Assembly: GCA_023415655.1 (NCBI GenBank)
Contig: JAEZKD010000207.1
Location: 27,789-91,788, forward strand
Direction of reading: 5' to 3'
Length of the DNA stretch: 64,000 nucleotides
From: Bacillota bacterium
GTDB lineage: Bacteria > Bacillota > Clostridia > Lachnospirales > Lachnospiraceae
Part shown: positions 27,341 to 35,921 of the stretch, piece after piece
Numbering within the stretch: position 1 is the first letter of the stretch
Layout of the letters: each line of letters starts with the position of its first letter
The notes under the pieces: model-generated
Database searches by the model: none
Told to the model about the DNA's origin: nothing
What the model saw: only the letters and a program-made list of their open reading frames with translations
Made by a program: the position numbers and the translations under genes

Positions 27341-28219
27341 TTATCTTCTTCTTGGCATTGTATTATTGACATTCCCATTCATAGTACCTTGGTTAGTCAT
27401 AGTAGGATTCATCATATTTCCAGTCGTAGGACGTCCATTCGTTGTAGTATTATTCATAGATGTATTATTCATAGATGTATTATTCATTGAAGTATTATTT
27501 TGTAAGCTATCATTCATCATGTTTTTATTACTCATAGTGGGTGAATTCATGAGGTTACTATTTGGTGAGGCTTCATTACTGCTTGGTAAATTCTTGTAGC
27601 ACCAGAACCAGTCTTTGCATTCAAGACCTTGTGCAGTAGGATTGCTATCACGAGCTACTAATTCTTCGTATGTTTTTGGTGGAGGAACCATTACTGGGTC
27701 ACCAGGTTGCCAGCAGGCTGGGGTAACAACGCCATACTTATCCGTTGTTTGCAACGCAGTTAAGAGACGAAGTATCTCTTTGATGCATCGTCCATTGGTT
27801 AATGGATAGATTAAGATGGCGCGAATTTTCTGATTTGGATCAATGAAGTATACATTCCGAACCGTTTCTGTAGAGCTAACATCATTAGCAATCATTCCAT
27901 ATAATCTAGCAACATCCCCAGAGCGATCTGCTACAATTGGAAATTGAATTTGAACACCAGTGATGAGAAAAATCTCATTTACCCATGCTAGATGGGATGG
28001 ATTGCTATCAATGCTTAAACCCAGTAATTTGGTATTTAGTTTGGTGAAATCATCGTAATGATTCGAAAATGCTAGGAATTCCGTGGTGCAAACAGGAGTA
28101 AAGTCCCCTGGATGAGAAAAGAAGACAACCCAGCTTCCTTTGTAATCCGACATACGGATGGGACCAAAAGTGGTCGTTGCTGTAAAGTCAGGAGCAGTCA
28201 TACCTATGGAAACAGCCAT
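27341..28219 (-). CDS. Peroxiredoxin with Asn/Met/Thr-rich repeat tail
   Basis: A 292-aa protein. Residues 1-215 are a Prx6-type AhpC/TSA peroxidase that reduces peroxides: PDFTATTTFGP, then the active site HPGDFTPVCTTEF with peroxidatic Cys44, and the clostridial end CKDWFWCYKNLP. Residues 220-292 are a low-complexity tail rich in Asn, Met, Ser and Thr, including the repeat SMNNT about four times, ending PRRR. The frame extends to a TTG at 28234, but the ATG at 28219 follows GAGG and matches the family start MAVSIGM. A sigma-G-like promoter lies upstream, so spore expression is possible. Confidence 0.85.
   Translation of the reverse strand: MAVSIGMTAPDFTATTTFGPIRMSDYKGSWVVFFSHPGDFTPVCTTEFLAFSNHYDDFTKLNTKLLGLSIDSNPSHLAWVNEIFLITGVQIQFPIVADRSGDVARLYGMIANDVSSTETVRNVYFIDPNQKIRAILIYPLTNGRCIKEILRLLTALQTTDKYGVVTPACWQPGDPVMVPPPKTYEELVARDSNPTAQGLECKDWFWCYKNLPSSNEASPNSNLMNSPTMSNKNMMNDSLQNNTSMNNTSMNNTSMNNTTTNGRPTTGNMMNPTMTNQGTMNGNVNNTMPRRR
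27447..27500. repeat. 15-bp tandem repeat inside the peroxiredoxin tail
   Basis: Three to four near-identical 15-base units (reverse complement of TATTATTCATAGATG) encode the repeated SMNNT residues. Repeats of this kind can change in copy number between strains. Confidence 0.75.
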
Positions 28220-28250
28220 GGTGAAAAACCTCAAAAAATCTTTTGTTAGA

Positions 28251-28280
28251 GTATATGAAGTATTGGTTGTCAGATATTCA
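28251..28280 (-). promoter_or_regulatory. Sigma-G-like promoter of the peroxiredoxin gene
   Basis: On the minus strand TGAATA (28275-28280), 17 bases, CATATAC (28251-28257). The forespore sigma-G consensus is about TGAATA and CATACTA. The -35 is perfect and the -10 partly matches. Confidence 0.4.
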
Positions 28281-28319
28281 CCATAGCTTTTTTGTTTCTA
28301 TCAATAAGAGGATCGTAGT

Positions 28320-28643
28320 TTAATCTTCATCCTTTTTAAAAGTACTACATTCCGTATGCTCTGATGTTCTTGCACCAACACCAGACATATCAATGCTTTC
28401 AGCGTGGCATTTACAGTCACCATTATATGCACATTCTTGAGCGGAACAGTTGATGAAGGTTTCTGGTTTCGCATTGTGAGTAGCAGAGGAATTAGTAGCA
28501 CCTTCACTTTGTTCACGGAAGGAAGAGCAACAAGTATTCGCCGAAGTTTGCGCTTTTTCACCATCGACTTGAATCTCATCCAGTCCACACAAATGATCAC
28601 AATTGTGGGTGCAGTTTTCTACACTACATTTTAAGCTCGTCAT
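28320..28643 (-). CDS. Protein with two DUF1540 cysteine-rich domains
   Basis: A 107-aa protein with two copies of the DUF1540 motif: LKCSVENCTHNCDHLCGLDEI (residues 4-24) and INCSAQECAYNGDCKCHAESI (64-84). Each is followed by a T-S-x-H/N-T-x-C-S-x-F half (TSANTCCSSF, TSEHTECSTF). The spaced cysteines suggest metal binding. DUF1540 proteins are frequent in spore-forming clostridia; function is unknown. AAGGAG precedes the ATG. It sits between the peroxiredoxin and splB, with a sigma-G-like promoter. Confidence 0.85.
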   Translation of the reverse strand: MTSLKCSVENCTHNCDHLCGLDEIQVDGEKAQTSANTCCSSFREQSEGATNSSATHNAKPETFINCSAQECAYNGDCKCHAESIDMSGVGARTSEHTECSTFKKDED

Positions 28644-28685
28644 AATATAGTCTCCTTATATTTGTAATATTCTAGATTCAGTTTT

Positions 28686-28722
28686 CAAACTATAGTTTGT
28701 GTGGAGTAAGATGAAATATACA
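28686..28722 (-). promoter_or_regulatory. Sigma-G-like promoter of the DUF1540 gene, with a palindrome
   Basis: On the minus strand TGTATA (28717-28722), 17 bases, CAAACTA (28693-28699), close to sigma-G TGAATA and CATACTA. The -10 lies within the perfect 14-base palindrome CAAACTATAGTTTG (28686-28699), which could also be an operator. Confidence 0.42.
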
Positions 28723-28852
28723 ACGAGATTCTTATTATCAAAAAAGAGAAAGGAATTGGCTCAAAATTCATGGAATGAAACGTTTGTTTTGACAAAGAAT
28801 ATTAGAACAATCAATTATTTTGATATTATATGTGATATGAATGAGGTGGACA

Positions 28853-29875
28853 ATGTTTTTACCAGAACGAATCATTTTTGAAAAAGGAGCTAGAGAATAT
28901 CAACTTGGGGAAGAGCTATACCAGAGGTTTATCGTAAATCCCAAGGTAGAAGTGATTGAAGTTGTATCAAATCGAGTGAAGTCAGCGATTCCTGGGGAAA
29001 ATCTCGCAAGTATGTATCGAGAAGGGAAAAAAACCTTAGTGGTTGGATGTAAAAAAAGTATGAAATTTCAAACCTGCAAACCATCTGCTCATTATCAACT
29101 TCCATTGGTGAGTGGTTGTATGGGACAATGCGAATATTGTTATCTAAACACTCAATTGGGTGACAAACCATATATTAAGGTTCACGTCAATGTAGATGAG
29201 ATTATAGATCAGGCAATGAGATATACACAGGAGAGAGCACCACATATTACAATCTTTGAAGGAGCTGCGACTTCTGATCCACTCCCAGTGGAACCCTATA
29301 CCCATTCCTTGCGTAAATGCATTGAATTCTTTGGAAAGGAAGAACTCACTCGATTTCGATTCGTCTCAAAATATACGGACGTCGATAGCTTATTGGATGC
29401 AAAGCATAATGGACATACAGAGATTCGATTTAGTCTCAATACGCAAAGAATCATCTCAACCTATGAGCACCATACTGCTTCAGCGAGTAAGAGAATCGAA
29501 GCTGCAGCTAAGGTAAGCTTAGCTGGATATCCTATTGGATTCATTATTGCACCAGTCTTCTTATATGAGAAGTGGCAGGAGGAATATGATGAGTTGCTAC
29601 AAAACCTTCGGCAGTCATTAGCAAGGCCTACTGAGGGTAAGTTGCTTTTTGAGGTTATCTCACATCGCTATACGTTACGAGCAAAGGATCGAATTCTTCA
29701 GGTATTTCCTGAAACAGAGCTACCAATGAAGGAGGAAGAGAGAGTCTTTCAGTATGGACAGTTTGGATATGGGAAATACAAATATTCCAAAGAACAACTC
29801 AAAGAAATGCAAGAATTTTTTCAACAACGCCTTGCATCGTATTTTCCAACAGCAACAATTAAGTATATCATTTAA
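28853..29875 (+). CDS. splB: Spore photoproduct lyase
   Basis: A 340-aa radical SAM enzyme that repairs the UV-induced spore photoproduct in DNA at germination. The cluster-binding motif is SGCMGQCEYCYLNTQ (C-x3-C-x2-C). Other family segments are MFLPERIIFEKGA at the start, FEGAATSDPLPVEPYTHSL, EIRFSLNTQRI and EVISHRYTLRAK. An ATG at 28841 is in frame, but the ATG at 28853 has GAGGTGG before it and matches the family start. I found no convincing promoter of its own. Confidence 0.93.
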   Translation: MFLPERIIFEKGAREYQLGEELYQRFIVNPKVEVIEVVSNRVKSAIPGENLASMYREGKKTLVVGCKKSMKFQTCKPSAHYQLPLVSGCMGQCEYCYLNTQLGDKPYIKVHVNVDEIIDQAMRYTQERAPHITIFEGAATSDPLPVEPYTHSLRKCIEFFGKEELTRFRFVSKYTDVDSLLDAKHNGHTEIRFSLNTQRIISTYEHHTASASKRIEAAAKVSLAGYPIGFIIAPVFLYEKWQEEYDELLQNLRQSLARPTEGKLLFEVISHRYTLRAKDRILQVFPETELPMKEEERVFQYGQFGYGKYKYSKEQLKEMQEFFQQRLASYFPTATIKYII

Positions 29876-29884
29876 ATAATCCTT

Positions 29885-29911
29885 TTGATTCGATTCTTTT
29901 TCTGATACAAT
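29885..29911 (+). promoter_or_regulatory. Possible promoter of the metallo-hydrolase gene
   Basis: TACAAT (29906-29911) with a TGA extension; TTGATT (29885-29890) lies 15 bases upstream. Confidence 0.4.
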
Positions 29912-29956
29912 TAGAGTGTAATATATGGAAAAAGCAAACGAAAGGATGGAAAGCTT

Positions 29957-30676
29957 ATGAAAATCACCTATATATTTCATAGTTCGTTTTGTGTCGAGCT
30001 AGAACAATGTATCTTATTATTTGACTACTTCAAAGGTACCATACCACAATTTCCTTCCGAGAAAAAAATATATGTCTTCGTTAGTCATAAACATTACGAC
30101 CATTTTGATCGGGCCATTTTTACCTTGGCTTCTCAATATCCAAACATTCAATTTATCTTATCCAATGATCTTAAGATGAATGAAAAATACCTTGAACGTA
30201 TGGAGATACCAGAAGTGGCTTGGGATAAAATTATATATGTAAAAAAGAATGATATCATAGAATTTGGCGAAGATTTTAAGGTTGAAACATTACGGTCAAC
30301 GGATGAGGGGGTTGCTTTTATTGTAACAACGCAAGGAAAGGTAATCTATCATGCAGGTGATCTTAATTGGTGGACTTGGAAGGGAGAAACCAAAGAGGAG
30401 TATGAAACGATGACAAAGCAGTTTCAAGACGAGATTCACCGAATAGAAAATCGATATTTTGATGTGGCATTTCTTCCACTGGATCCACGTCAGGAAGAAA
30501 ATTATTATCTTGGATTTGATTACTTTATGAAGCATACTAATACCCAAAAGGCAATTGCTATGCACTTTTGGGAGCAACCAGAGGTAATTGATAAAATCAA
30601 ACAAGAACCGGAAGCAATTAGCTATCAAGAGAGAATTATTCCATTCAAAGAGGAAGGAGAAAGTTATGAAATTTAA
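29957..30676 (+). CDS. Metallo-beta-lactamase-fold hydrolase (UlaG-like)
   Basis: A 239-aa protein. The metal-binding motif is SHKHYDHF (HxHxDH type, residues 43-50), followed by HAGDLNWW (about 131-138) and a C-terminal AMHFWEQ. The short opening MKITYIFHSSFCVEL with LLFDYFKG is typical of the UlaG-like branch, which includes lactonases and phosphodiesterases. Substrate is unknown. The end overlaps the glyoxalase gene by 11 bases, so the two are translated together. Confidence 0.78.
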   Translation: MKITYIFHSSFCVELEQCILLFDYFKGTIPQFPSEKKIYVFVSHKHYDHFDRAIFTLASQYPNIQFILSNDLKMNEKYLERMEIPEVAWDKIIYVKKNDIIEFGEDFKVETLRSTDEGVAFIVTTQGKVIYHAGDLNWWTWKGETKEEYETMTKQFQDEIHRIENRYFDVAFLPLDPRQEENYYLGFDYFMKHTNTQKAIAMHFWEQPEVIDKIKQEPEAISYQERIIPFKEEGESYEI

Positions 30677-31031
30677 ATTTGCTCACAATAATTTAAATGT
30701 ATTAGATATTACGAAGTCCTTGGCTTTCTATAAAGAAGCTTTGGGCCTTAAGGAGGTAAGACGACATGAAACAGAAGGCTTTATCTTAGTATATTTAGGG
30801 GATGAGGTAACACCTCACCAGTTAGAGTTAACCTATCTTAAGGATCGTACGGAGCCTTATCAACTTGGGGAAAATGAATTTCATTTAGCCTTTGTAGTTG
30901 ATGATTATGAAGCTGCATTAAAGAAGCACAAAGATATGAATTGTGTCATTTATGAAAATGAAGGGATGGGCATTTACTTTATTGTAGATCCAGATGGATA
31001 TTGGCTTGAGGTTATACCGTCAAGAGCATAA
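30666..31031 (+). CDS. Glyoxalase/VOC-family protein
   Basis: A 121-aa single-domain protein of the vicinal-oxygen-chelate superfamily, close to lactoylglutathione lyase. KFAHNNLNVLDITKSLAFYKEALGL opens the first beta-alpha-beta module and FIVDPDGYWLEVIP closes the second. Likely metal ligands are His7, the E in LELTY, H of FHLAFVV and E of WLEV. The ATG at 30666 follows AGGAAGGAG inside the preceding gene. It may detoxify methylglyoxal or a related aldehyde, which is inference. Confidence 0.8.
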   Translation: MKFKFAHNNLNVLDITKSLAFYKEALGLKEVRRHETEGFILVYLGDEVTPHQLELTYLKDRTEPYQLGENEFHLAFVVDDYEAALKKHKDMNCVIYENEGMGIYFIVDPDGYWLEVIPSRA

Positions 31032-31040
31032 GAAACCCCT

Positions 31041-31069
31041 TGACAAACAAAGAATTTGCACATATGATT
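31041..31069 (+). promoter_or_regulatory. Sigma-A promoter of valS
   Basis: Perfect TTGACA (31041-31046), 17 bases, TATGAT (31064-31069). Confidence 0.8.
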
Positions 31070-31089
31070 ATAGCATAATACAGTAAATT

Positions 31090-31345
31090 GCTAGGATGAA
31101 GAGGATTACATAAGTGGCCATATCAGAGAGAGTATCCCTAGGCTGAAAGGATATTTTATGAAGTGCTTATGGAAGGTAGCTTCGGAGCAGTATTTCTGAA
31201 CCATTGTAAGATGTAAGTAGGAGATGCCGGGAAGTCCCGTTATAGACAAGTATCTTGCTAGAGATACGACGAGGTGACAAAAAGTCACAAATTAAGGTGG
31301 TACCACGGTTCTTCGTCCTTTGCGACGAAGAACCTTTTTTTGTAG
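31090..31345 (+). promoter_or_regulatory. Valine T-box riboswitch upstream of valS
   Basis: The T-box AAGGTGGTACCACGG is at 31294-31308 and can pair either in an antiterminator or in the terminator stem GGTTCTTCGTC/GACGAAGAACC (31307-31334) with seven T. Stem I spans about 31095-31240. The GTA at 31213-31215, directly before AGTAGG, is the likely specifier and is a valine codon, fitting the gene downstream. Uncharged tRNA-Val would favour read-through. Confidence 0.88.
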
Positions 31346-31376
31346 CATCTTAGGTGTGATACTGAAAGGAGTTTAT

Positions 31377-34055
31377 ATGCAGAAAGAACTAGCCAAAACC
31401 TATGATCCTAAGGACATAGAGGGAAGATTGTATGAGAAATGGTTGAATAAGAAGTATTTCCATGCAGAAGTTGATAAGAACAAAAAACCATTTACGATTG
31501 TGATTCCACCACCAAATATTACAGGTCAGCTTCACATGGGGCATGCACTTGATAATACAATGCAGGATATCTTAATTCGTTATAAAAGAATGCAAGGATA
31601 TAATGCTCTTTGGCAGCCAGGTACGGACCATGCTTCCATTGCAACGGAAGTTAAGATTATCGAAGCCTTAAAGAAAGAGGGCATTGATAAGGATCAGCTT
31701 GGAAGAGAAGGTTTCCTTGAAAGAGCTTGGGAATGGAAAAAAGAATATGGTGGAAGAATCATTGACCAATTAAAGAAATTAGGTTCCTCTTGTGATTGGG
31801 ATAGAGAGCGCTTTACAATGGATGAGGGCTGTTCGAAGGCAGTGGAAGAGGTATTTATCAAGTTATATGAAAAAGGATGGATTTATAAAGGTTCTCGTAT
31901 CATTAACTGGTGTCCGGTATGTCGTACTTCGATATCCGATGCAGAAGTAGAATACCAGGATCAAGCTGGACACTTCTGGCATATGAAGTATCCAGTGGTT
32001 GGTACGGATGAATTCCTAACCTTTGCAACTACTCGTCCAGAGACTATGCTCGGTGATACTGCTGTAGCGGTAAATCCTGAAGATGAAAGATATACTCATC
32101 TAATTGGAAAAACAGTGAAGGTTCCTTTTGTAGAACGTGAAATTCCAATTATCGCTGATGCATATGTAGAAAAGGATTTTGGAACTGGTGTAGTTAAGAT
32201 TACTCCTGCACATGATCCAAATGACTTTGAAGTTGGTAAGCGTCATAACCTTCCTGAGATTAATATTATGAACGATGATGCAACAATCAATGCCAACGGT
32301 GGCAAGTTTGTTGGAATGAATCGTTATGAAGCTAGAAAGCAAATCGTTAAAGAAATGGATGAGATGGGTCTATTGGTAAAAATAGAAGATCATTCTCATA
32401 ACGTTGGTACTCATGACCGTTGTAAAGAAACCATTGAGCCATTGATCAAACAGCAGTGGTTTGTAAAGATGGATGAGTTAATAAAACCAGCAGTAGAAGC
32501 AATCAAGAACAAAGAGATTGAGTTAGTTCCTGAACGTATGGAAAAAACTTATTTTAACTGGACTGACAACATTCGTGACTGGTGTATTAGCCGTCAGTTA
32601 TGGTGGGGACATCGTATCCCAGCTTACTACTGTGATAAATGTGGTGAGGTTGTTGTAAGTAAGACGGTACCAACCAAGTGTGCCTGCGGACATGAGCACT
32701 TTACACAAGATCCAGATACACTTGATACATGGTTTAGTTCTGCTTTATGGCCATTCTCAACACTTGGCTGGCCAGAAATGACAGAGGATTTAAAGTACTT
32801 CTATCCAACCGATGTTTTAGTTACTGGTTATGATATTATCTTCTTCTGGGTTATCCGTATGATTTTCTCAGGCTATGAACAAATGGGAGAAAAACCATTT
32901 AAGACAGTATTGTTCCATGGCTTGGTTCGTGATTCCCAGGGTAGAAAGATGAGTAAATCACTAGGCAATGGAATTGATCCATTAGAAATTATAGATCAGT
33001 ATGGTGCAGATGCACTTCGCTTTATGCTTGTTACCGGTAATTCCATTGGTAATGATATGCGTTTCTATATCGAACGTGTAGAAGCAGCTAGAAACTTTGC
33101 GAATAAAGTATGGAATGCTTCCCGTTTCATTATGATGAACATGCAGCAGATGGAAGAAGCAGGTATGGATTCTAAGGTAACCAAAGTTGATCCTGCAACA
33201 TTAACAGATGCAGATAAATGGATATTATCGAAAGCGAATGCTTTATCAAAAGAGGTAACTGATACGTTAGATAAATTTGATTTGGGTATTGCAGCACAAA
33301 AAATTTACGATTTCATCTGGGAAGAATTCTGTGATTGGTATATTGAAATGGTAAAACCTAGATTATATGGTGATGACAAAGAAACAAAGATAGCAGCAAT
33401 CTATACCTTACGTACGGTATTATCAACTGCGTTAAAACTTCTACACCCATACATGCCATTCGTAACCGAAGAAATTTTCTGTACGTTAAAGGAGATGGAA
33501 GGTTCCATTGATAACGATGAATCCATTATGATCTCACAATGGCCAAAGTATGATGAAAGCTTTCACTTTGCAAAGGAAGAAGAAGCTGTTGAGTTGATTA
33601 AAGAAGCTGTAAAGGGAATCCGTAATGCACGTTCAGAAATGAATGTTCCACCAAGTAGAAAAGCAACGGTATTCGTTGTATCAGAAGATAGCGCAGCACG
33701 TGATATCTTTGAAAATAGTAAAGTTTTCTTTGCTGCATTAGGATATGCAAGTGAGGTTAACATTCAAAGTGATAAGAGTGGAATTGATGCGGATGCCGTA
33801 TCGGTTGCAACCTCCCGCGCGACGATCTACATTCCATTCGCGGACTTGGTTGATATTGAGAAGGAAATAGAGCGTCTTAAGAAAGAACAAAGTCGCTTAG
33901 AGGGTGAATTAAAACGTGTGCAAGGCATGTTAAGTAATCCTAACTTTGTAAACAAAGCTCCAGAATCAAAGCTTGCTGAAGAAAGAGCGAAACTTGAGAA
34001 ATATACAAGTATGATGGCTCAGGTAACCGAACGTTTGGAACACTTTAGTAAGTAA
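31377..34055 (+). CDS. valS: Valine--tRNA ligase
   Basis: An 892-aa class I synthetase that charges tRNA-Val and edits Thr. The ATP motif is [17 protein letters not shown] (HMGH form of HIGH), the second is [10 protein letters not shown], and the CP1 editing domain contains [21 protein letters not shown] Zn-like cluster [18 protein letters not shown] and a C-terminal coiled coil ([20 protein letters not shown]) are also present. The frame is open from 31320 within the terminator, but the ATG at 31377 follows AAAGGAG. Confidence 0.97.
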   Translation: MQKELAKTYDPKDIEGRLYEKWLNKKYFHAEVDKNKKPFTIVIPPPNITGQLHMGHALDNTMQDILIRYKRMQGYNALWQPGTDHASIATEVKIIEALKKEGIDKDQLGREGFLERAWEWKKEYGGRIIDQLKKLGSSCDWDRERFTMDEGCSKAVEEVFIKLYEKGWIYKGSRIINWCPVCRTSISDAEVEYQDQAGHFWHMKYPVVGTDEFLTFATTRPETMLGDTAVAVNPEDERYTHLIGKTVKVPFVEREIPIIADAYVEKDFGTGVVKITPAHDPNDFEVGKRHNLPEINIMNDDATINANGGKFVGMNRYEARKQIVKEMDEMGLLVKIEDHSHNVGTHDRCKETIEPLIKQQWFVKMDELIKPAVEAIKNKEIELVPERMEKTYFNWTDNIRDWCISRQLWWGHRIPAYYCDKCGEVVVSKTVPTKCACGHEHFTQDPDTLDTWFSSALWPFSTLGWPEMTEDLKYFYPTDVLVTGYDIIFFWVIRMIFSGYEQMGEKPFKTVLFHGLVRDSQGRKMSKSLGNGIDPLEIIDQYGADALRFMLVTGNSIGNDMRFYIERVEAARNFANKVWNASRFIMMNMQQMEEAGMDSKVTKVDPATLTDADKWILSKANALSKEVTDTLDKFDLGIAAQKIYDFIWEEFCDWYIEMVKPRLYGDDKETKIAAIYTLRTVLSTALKLLHPYMPFVTEEIFCTLKEMEGSIDNDESIMISQWPKYDESFHFAKEEEAVELIKEAVKGIRNARSEMNVPPSRKATVFVVSEDSAARDIFENSKVFFAALGYASEVNIQSDKSGIDADAVSVATSRATIYIPFADLVDIEKEIERLKKEQSRLEGELKRVQGMLSNPNFVNKAPESKLAEERAKLEKYTSMMAQVTERLEHFSK

Positions 34056-34080
34056 TCAAATATAAAATAATACTTTCGTA

Positions 34081-34110
34081 AAGAAGAGGTGAAATACCCT
34101 CTTCTTTTTT
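34081..34110 (+). terminator. Terminator of valS
   Basis: A 9-bp stem (AAGAAGAGG with CCTCTTCTT) followed by six T. Confidence 0.85.
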
Positions 34111-34193
34111 CTGCACTATTTATCCTTATAGCATTTTTTGTCGATATACAAATAGAGGCTTGTTGACAGCGCTGCGAAAGTGGAGGGTGCAAT

Positions 34194-35576
34194 ATGGAGG
34201 ATTCAAAAGAGAACATAAAAGTAGTTTCCATCACAGTAAAGAATCAAGGTATGGAAGCCTTTGCACTTGTTACACGAGGCGAAGGAATCACTATTACACG
34301 GGATGAGATAGTAAAAGAACTAGATGCACTACATATTAAGGCAGGAATCAGTGAAGAAGCCATAGAAAGCTTACTTACTGGAACAGAGTACTGTCAAACG
34401 GTTAGGATTGCTTATGGTCAAGAGGCAGTACCAGGACAAGATGGATATTTTGAATATTTTTTTGATCGATTCGTGGATAGCAAACCAAAGACCTTGGAAG
34501 ATGGAACGATTGATTATTGTACAATGACACGTATTATAGCAGTTAACAAAGGCGATAAGGTAATAGAATATCATCCGGCCGTAAAAGGAGTGGATGGCTT
34601 TGATATCTTTGGGAAGGTAATTAAGGCTGATCAAGGAAAGCAGCTTTCTCCAATCTCAGGGAAAGGATTTATCCTTTCAGAAAATAAAACAATTTATACA
34701 GCATCACTGACTGGTAGAATTGATTATCAAAATGATCGTCTAATTATCACCGATCTACTTGAAATAAAAGAGGATATTGATTATCTGCATGGTGATATAT
34801 ATTTTAACGGTGACGTAATGATTCATGGCAACGTTATGCAAGGGATTATGATCAAAGTAGAGGGAAAGCTTACAATTCGAGGGCATGTTGAGGGAGCAAC
34901 CATCGTCGCAGGCAAAGATATTGTCTTTGAGAGTGGGATGCAAGGTGCAGGTAAAGGTATCGTAATTAGCAATGGAAATATTAGTGGGAAGTTTTTTGAA
35001 CAGGTAAAGATGAAAGCAGAAGGGGATATTACAGCAAATGCAATTATGAATTGCAGTATGGAAGCAGGTGGAAGTATCATTGTGGCTGGAAGAAGAGGAA
35101 TTATCCTTGGTGGGGTGCTAAAGGCACTCAAAAGCATATCTGCAAGTACTGTTGGTAATATCAGTGAAATAAAGACGACTCTTCACGTTGGACTTACAGA
35201 TAATATCTTTGTTCAAGTGAAAAATATAGAAGAAAAAATAGAACAAGGGAAGCAACGTATTGGTCAGATCAATACAGCACTTGTATTAATTGGCGAGCGT
35301 GAAGAGATTGGCGACCGAGTTAAGTTTGCCAATCAAAAGATGCAGTTACTAAAGAGTAGGAGTAATATTAACAAGGAGATCAATGCAATGGTTCAAGAAA
35401 AAGAAGGGCTTCTATTAAAATTCCAGCAATCAAGAGATGCAATGATAAGAGTTGACAAAATGATATATCCCAAAACTACAATTTGTGTGAATGGAGTTTC
35501 TAAGATTATTACTGAGGAATTATATCGAGTTTCATTTACACAGGAGGAAAATGAGATACAAACTCACAATCTGTAG
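34194..35576 (+). CDS. FapA/DUF342-family protein
   Basis: A 460-aa protein. Residues about 75-165 form the conserved FapA N-domain (GQDGYFEYFF, DGTIDYCTMTRIIAVNKGDKVIEYHPAVKGVDGFDIFGK). Residues about 195-310 form a right-handed beta-solenoid (GDIYFNGDVMIHGNVMQGIM and GGSIIVAGRRGIILGG). A coiled coil follows from about 330 to 410. DUF342 proteins are linked to polymer or cell-surface functions in Bacteria (for example FapA of Vibrio), without a clear biochemical role. The ATG is preceded by GTGGAGGG. It is monocistronic or reads into the small downstream gene. Confidence 0.8.
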   Translation: MEDSKENIKVVSITVKNQGMEAFALVTRGEGITITRDEIVKELDALHIKAGISEEAIESLLTGTEYCQTVRIAYGQEAVPGQDGYFEYFFDRFVDSKPKTLEDGTIDYCTMTRIIAVNKGDKVIEYHPAVKGVDGFDIFGKVIKADQGKQLSPISGKGFILSENKTIYTASLTGRIDYQNDRLIITDLLEIKEDIDYLHGDIYFNGDVMIHGNVMQGIMIKVEGKLTIRGHVEGATIVAGKDIVFESGMQGAGKGIVISNGNISGKFFEQVKMKAEGDITANAIMNCSMEAGGSIIVAGRRGIILGGVLKALKSISASTVGNISEIKTTLHVGLTDNIFVQVKNIEEKIEQGKQRIGQINTALVLIGEREEIGDRVKFANQKMQLLKSRSNINKEINAMVQEKEGLLLKFQQSRDAMIRVDKMIYPKTTICVNGVSKIITEELYRVSFTQEENEIQTHNL

Positions 35577-35627
35577 TTTTTTGCTAAGAAAGACAATTAA
35601 AAAAACACTTAATTTTCCCTTAACCAC

Positions 35628-35656
35628 TTGATTTTTCTATGCTTAATCGGTATGAT
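35628..35656 (+). promoter_or_regulatory. Sigma-A promoter of the small protein and TPR genes
   Basis: TTGATT (35628-35633), 17 bases, TATGAT (35651-35656). Confidence 0.6.
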
Positions 35657-35750
35657 AGTATCTAGAATGCAGAAATTGTACATAATTAAGAAGTGAATTT
35701 CTTTTTTATGATTGTTTGGTTACAGATTGTTTGTAGAAAAGAGGTATCAT

Positions 35751-35891
35751 ATGATTAACTTTGACGAGGAATTAAAAAAGTTTCAGCCAAGTCTTGAAGT
35801 AGACCAGGCAGAGGAAGCAATCTTTAATAATGACTTAACTGATATTTCAGATGTGATTGAGTCTATTCTGAAAGAAAAGAAAGATAAATAA
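35751..35891 (+). CDS. 46-aa acidic protein, unknown function
   Basis: A 46-residue acidic protein, MINFDEELKKFQPSLEVDQA at its start and SILKEKKDK at its end, too short for most gene callers. AGAGGT lies upstream of the ATG at the right distance, a promoter is about 95 bases upstream, and the TPR gene starts 30 bases after its stop. Helical throughout. I do not recognise the family. Confidence 0.6.
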   Translation: MINFDEELKKFQPSLEVDQAEEAIFNNDLTDISDVIESILKEKKDK

Positions 35892-35921
35892 ACCGATTTA
35901 AGGACCATGGGGGGAAAGAGG

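Noticed and set aside
27447..27500. Tandem repeat as a possible CRISPR array
   Set aside because: The units are adjacent without spacers, only 15 bases long and in frame within a gene; no cas genes are present.
27293..27599. Repeat-rich open frames opposite the peroxiredoxin tail
   Set aside because: They are antisense shadows of the tandem repeats that encode the tail; the peroxiredoxin frame is clearly the real one.
28789..28818. TTGACA before splB as a vegetative promoter
   Set aside because: At a 16-18 base spacing only CAATTA-type sequences follow, which are poor -10 boxes.
28699..28881. 60-aa plus-strand frame before splB
   Set aside because: It overlaps the real splB start and the sigma-G-like promoter of the DUF1540 gene, and lacks a convincing ribosome binding site.
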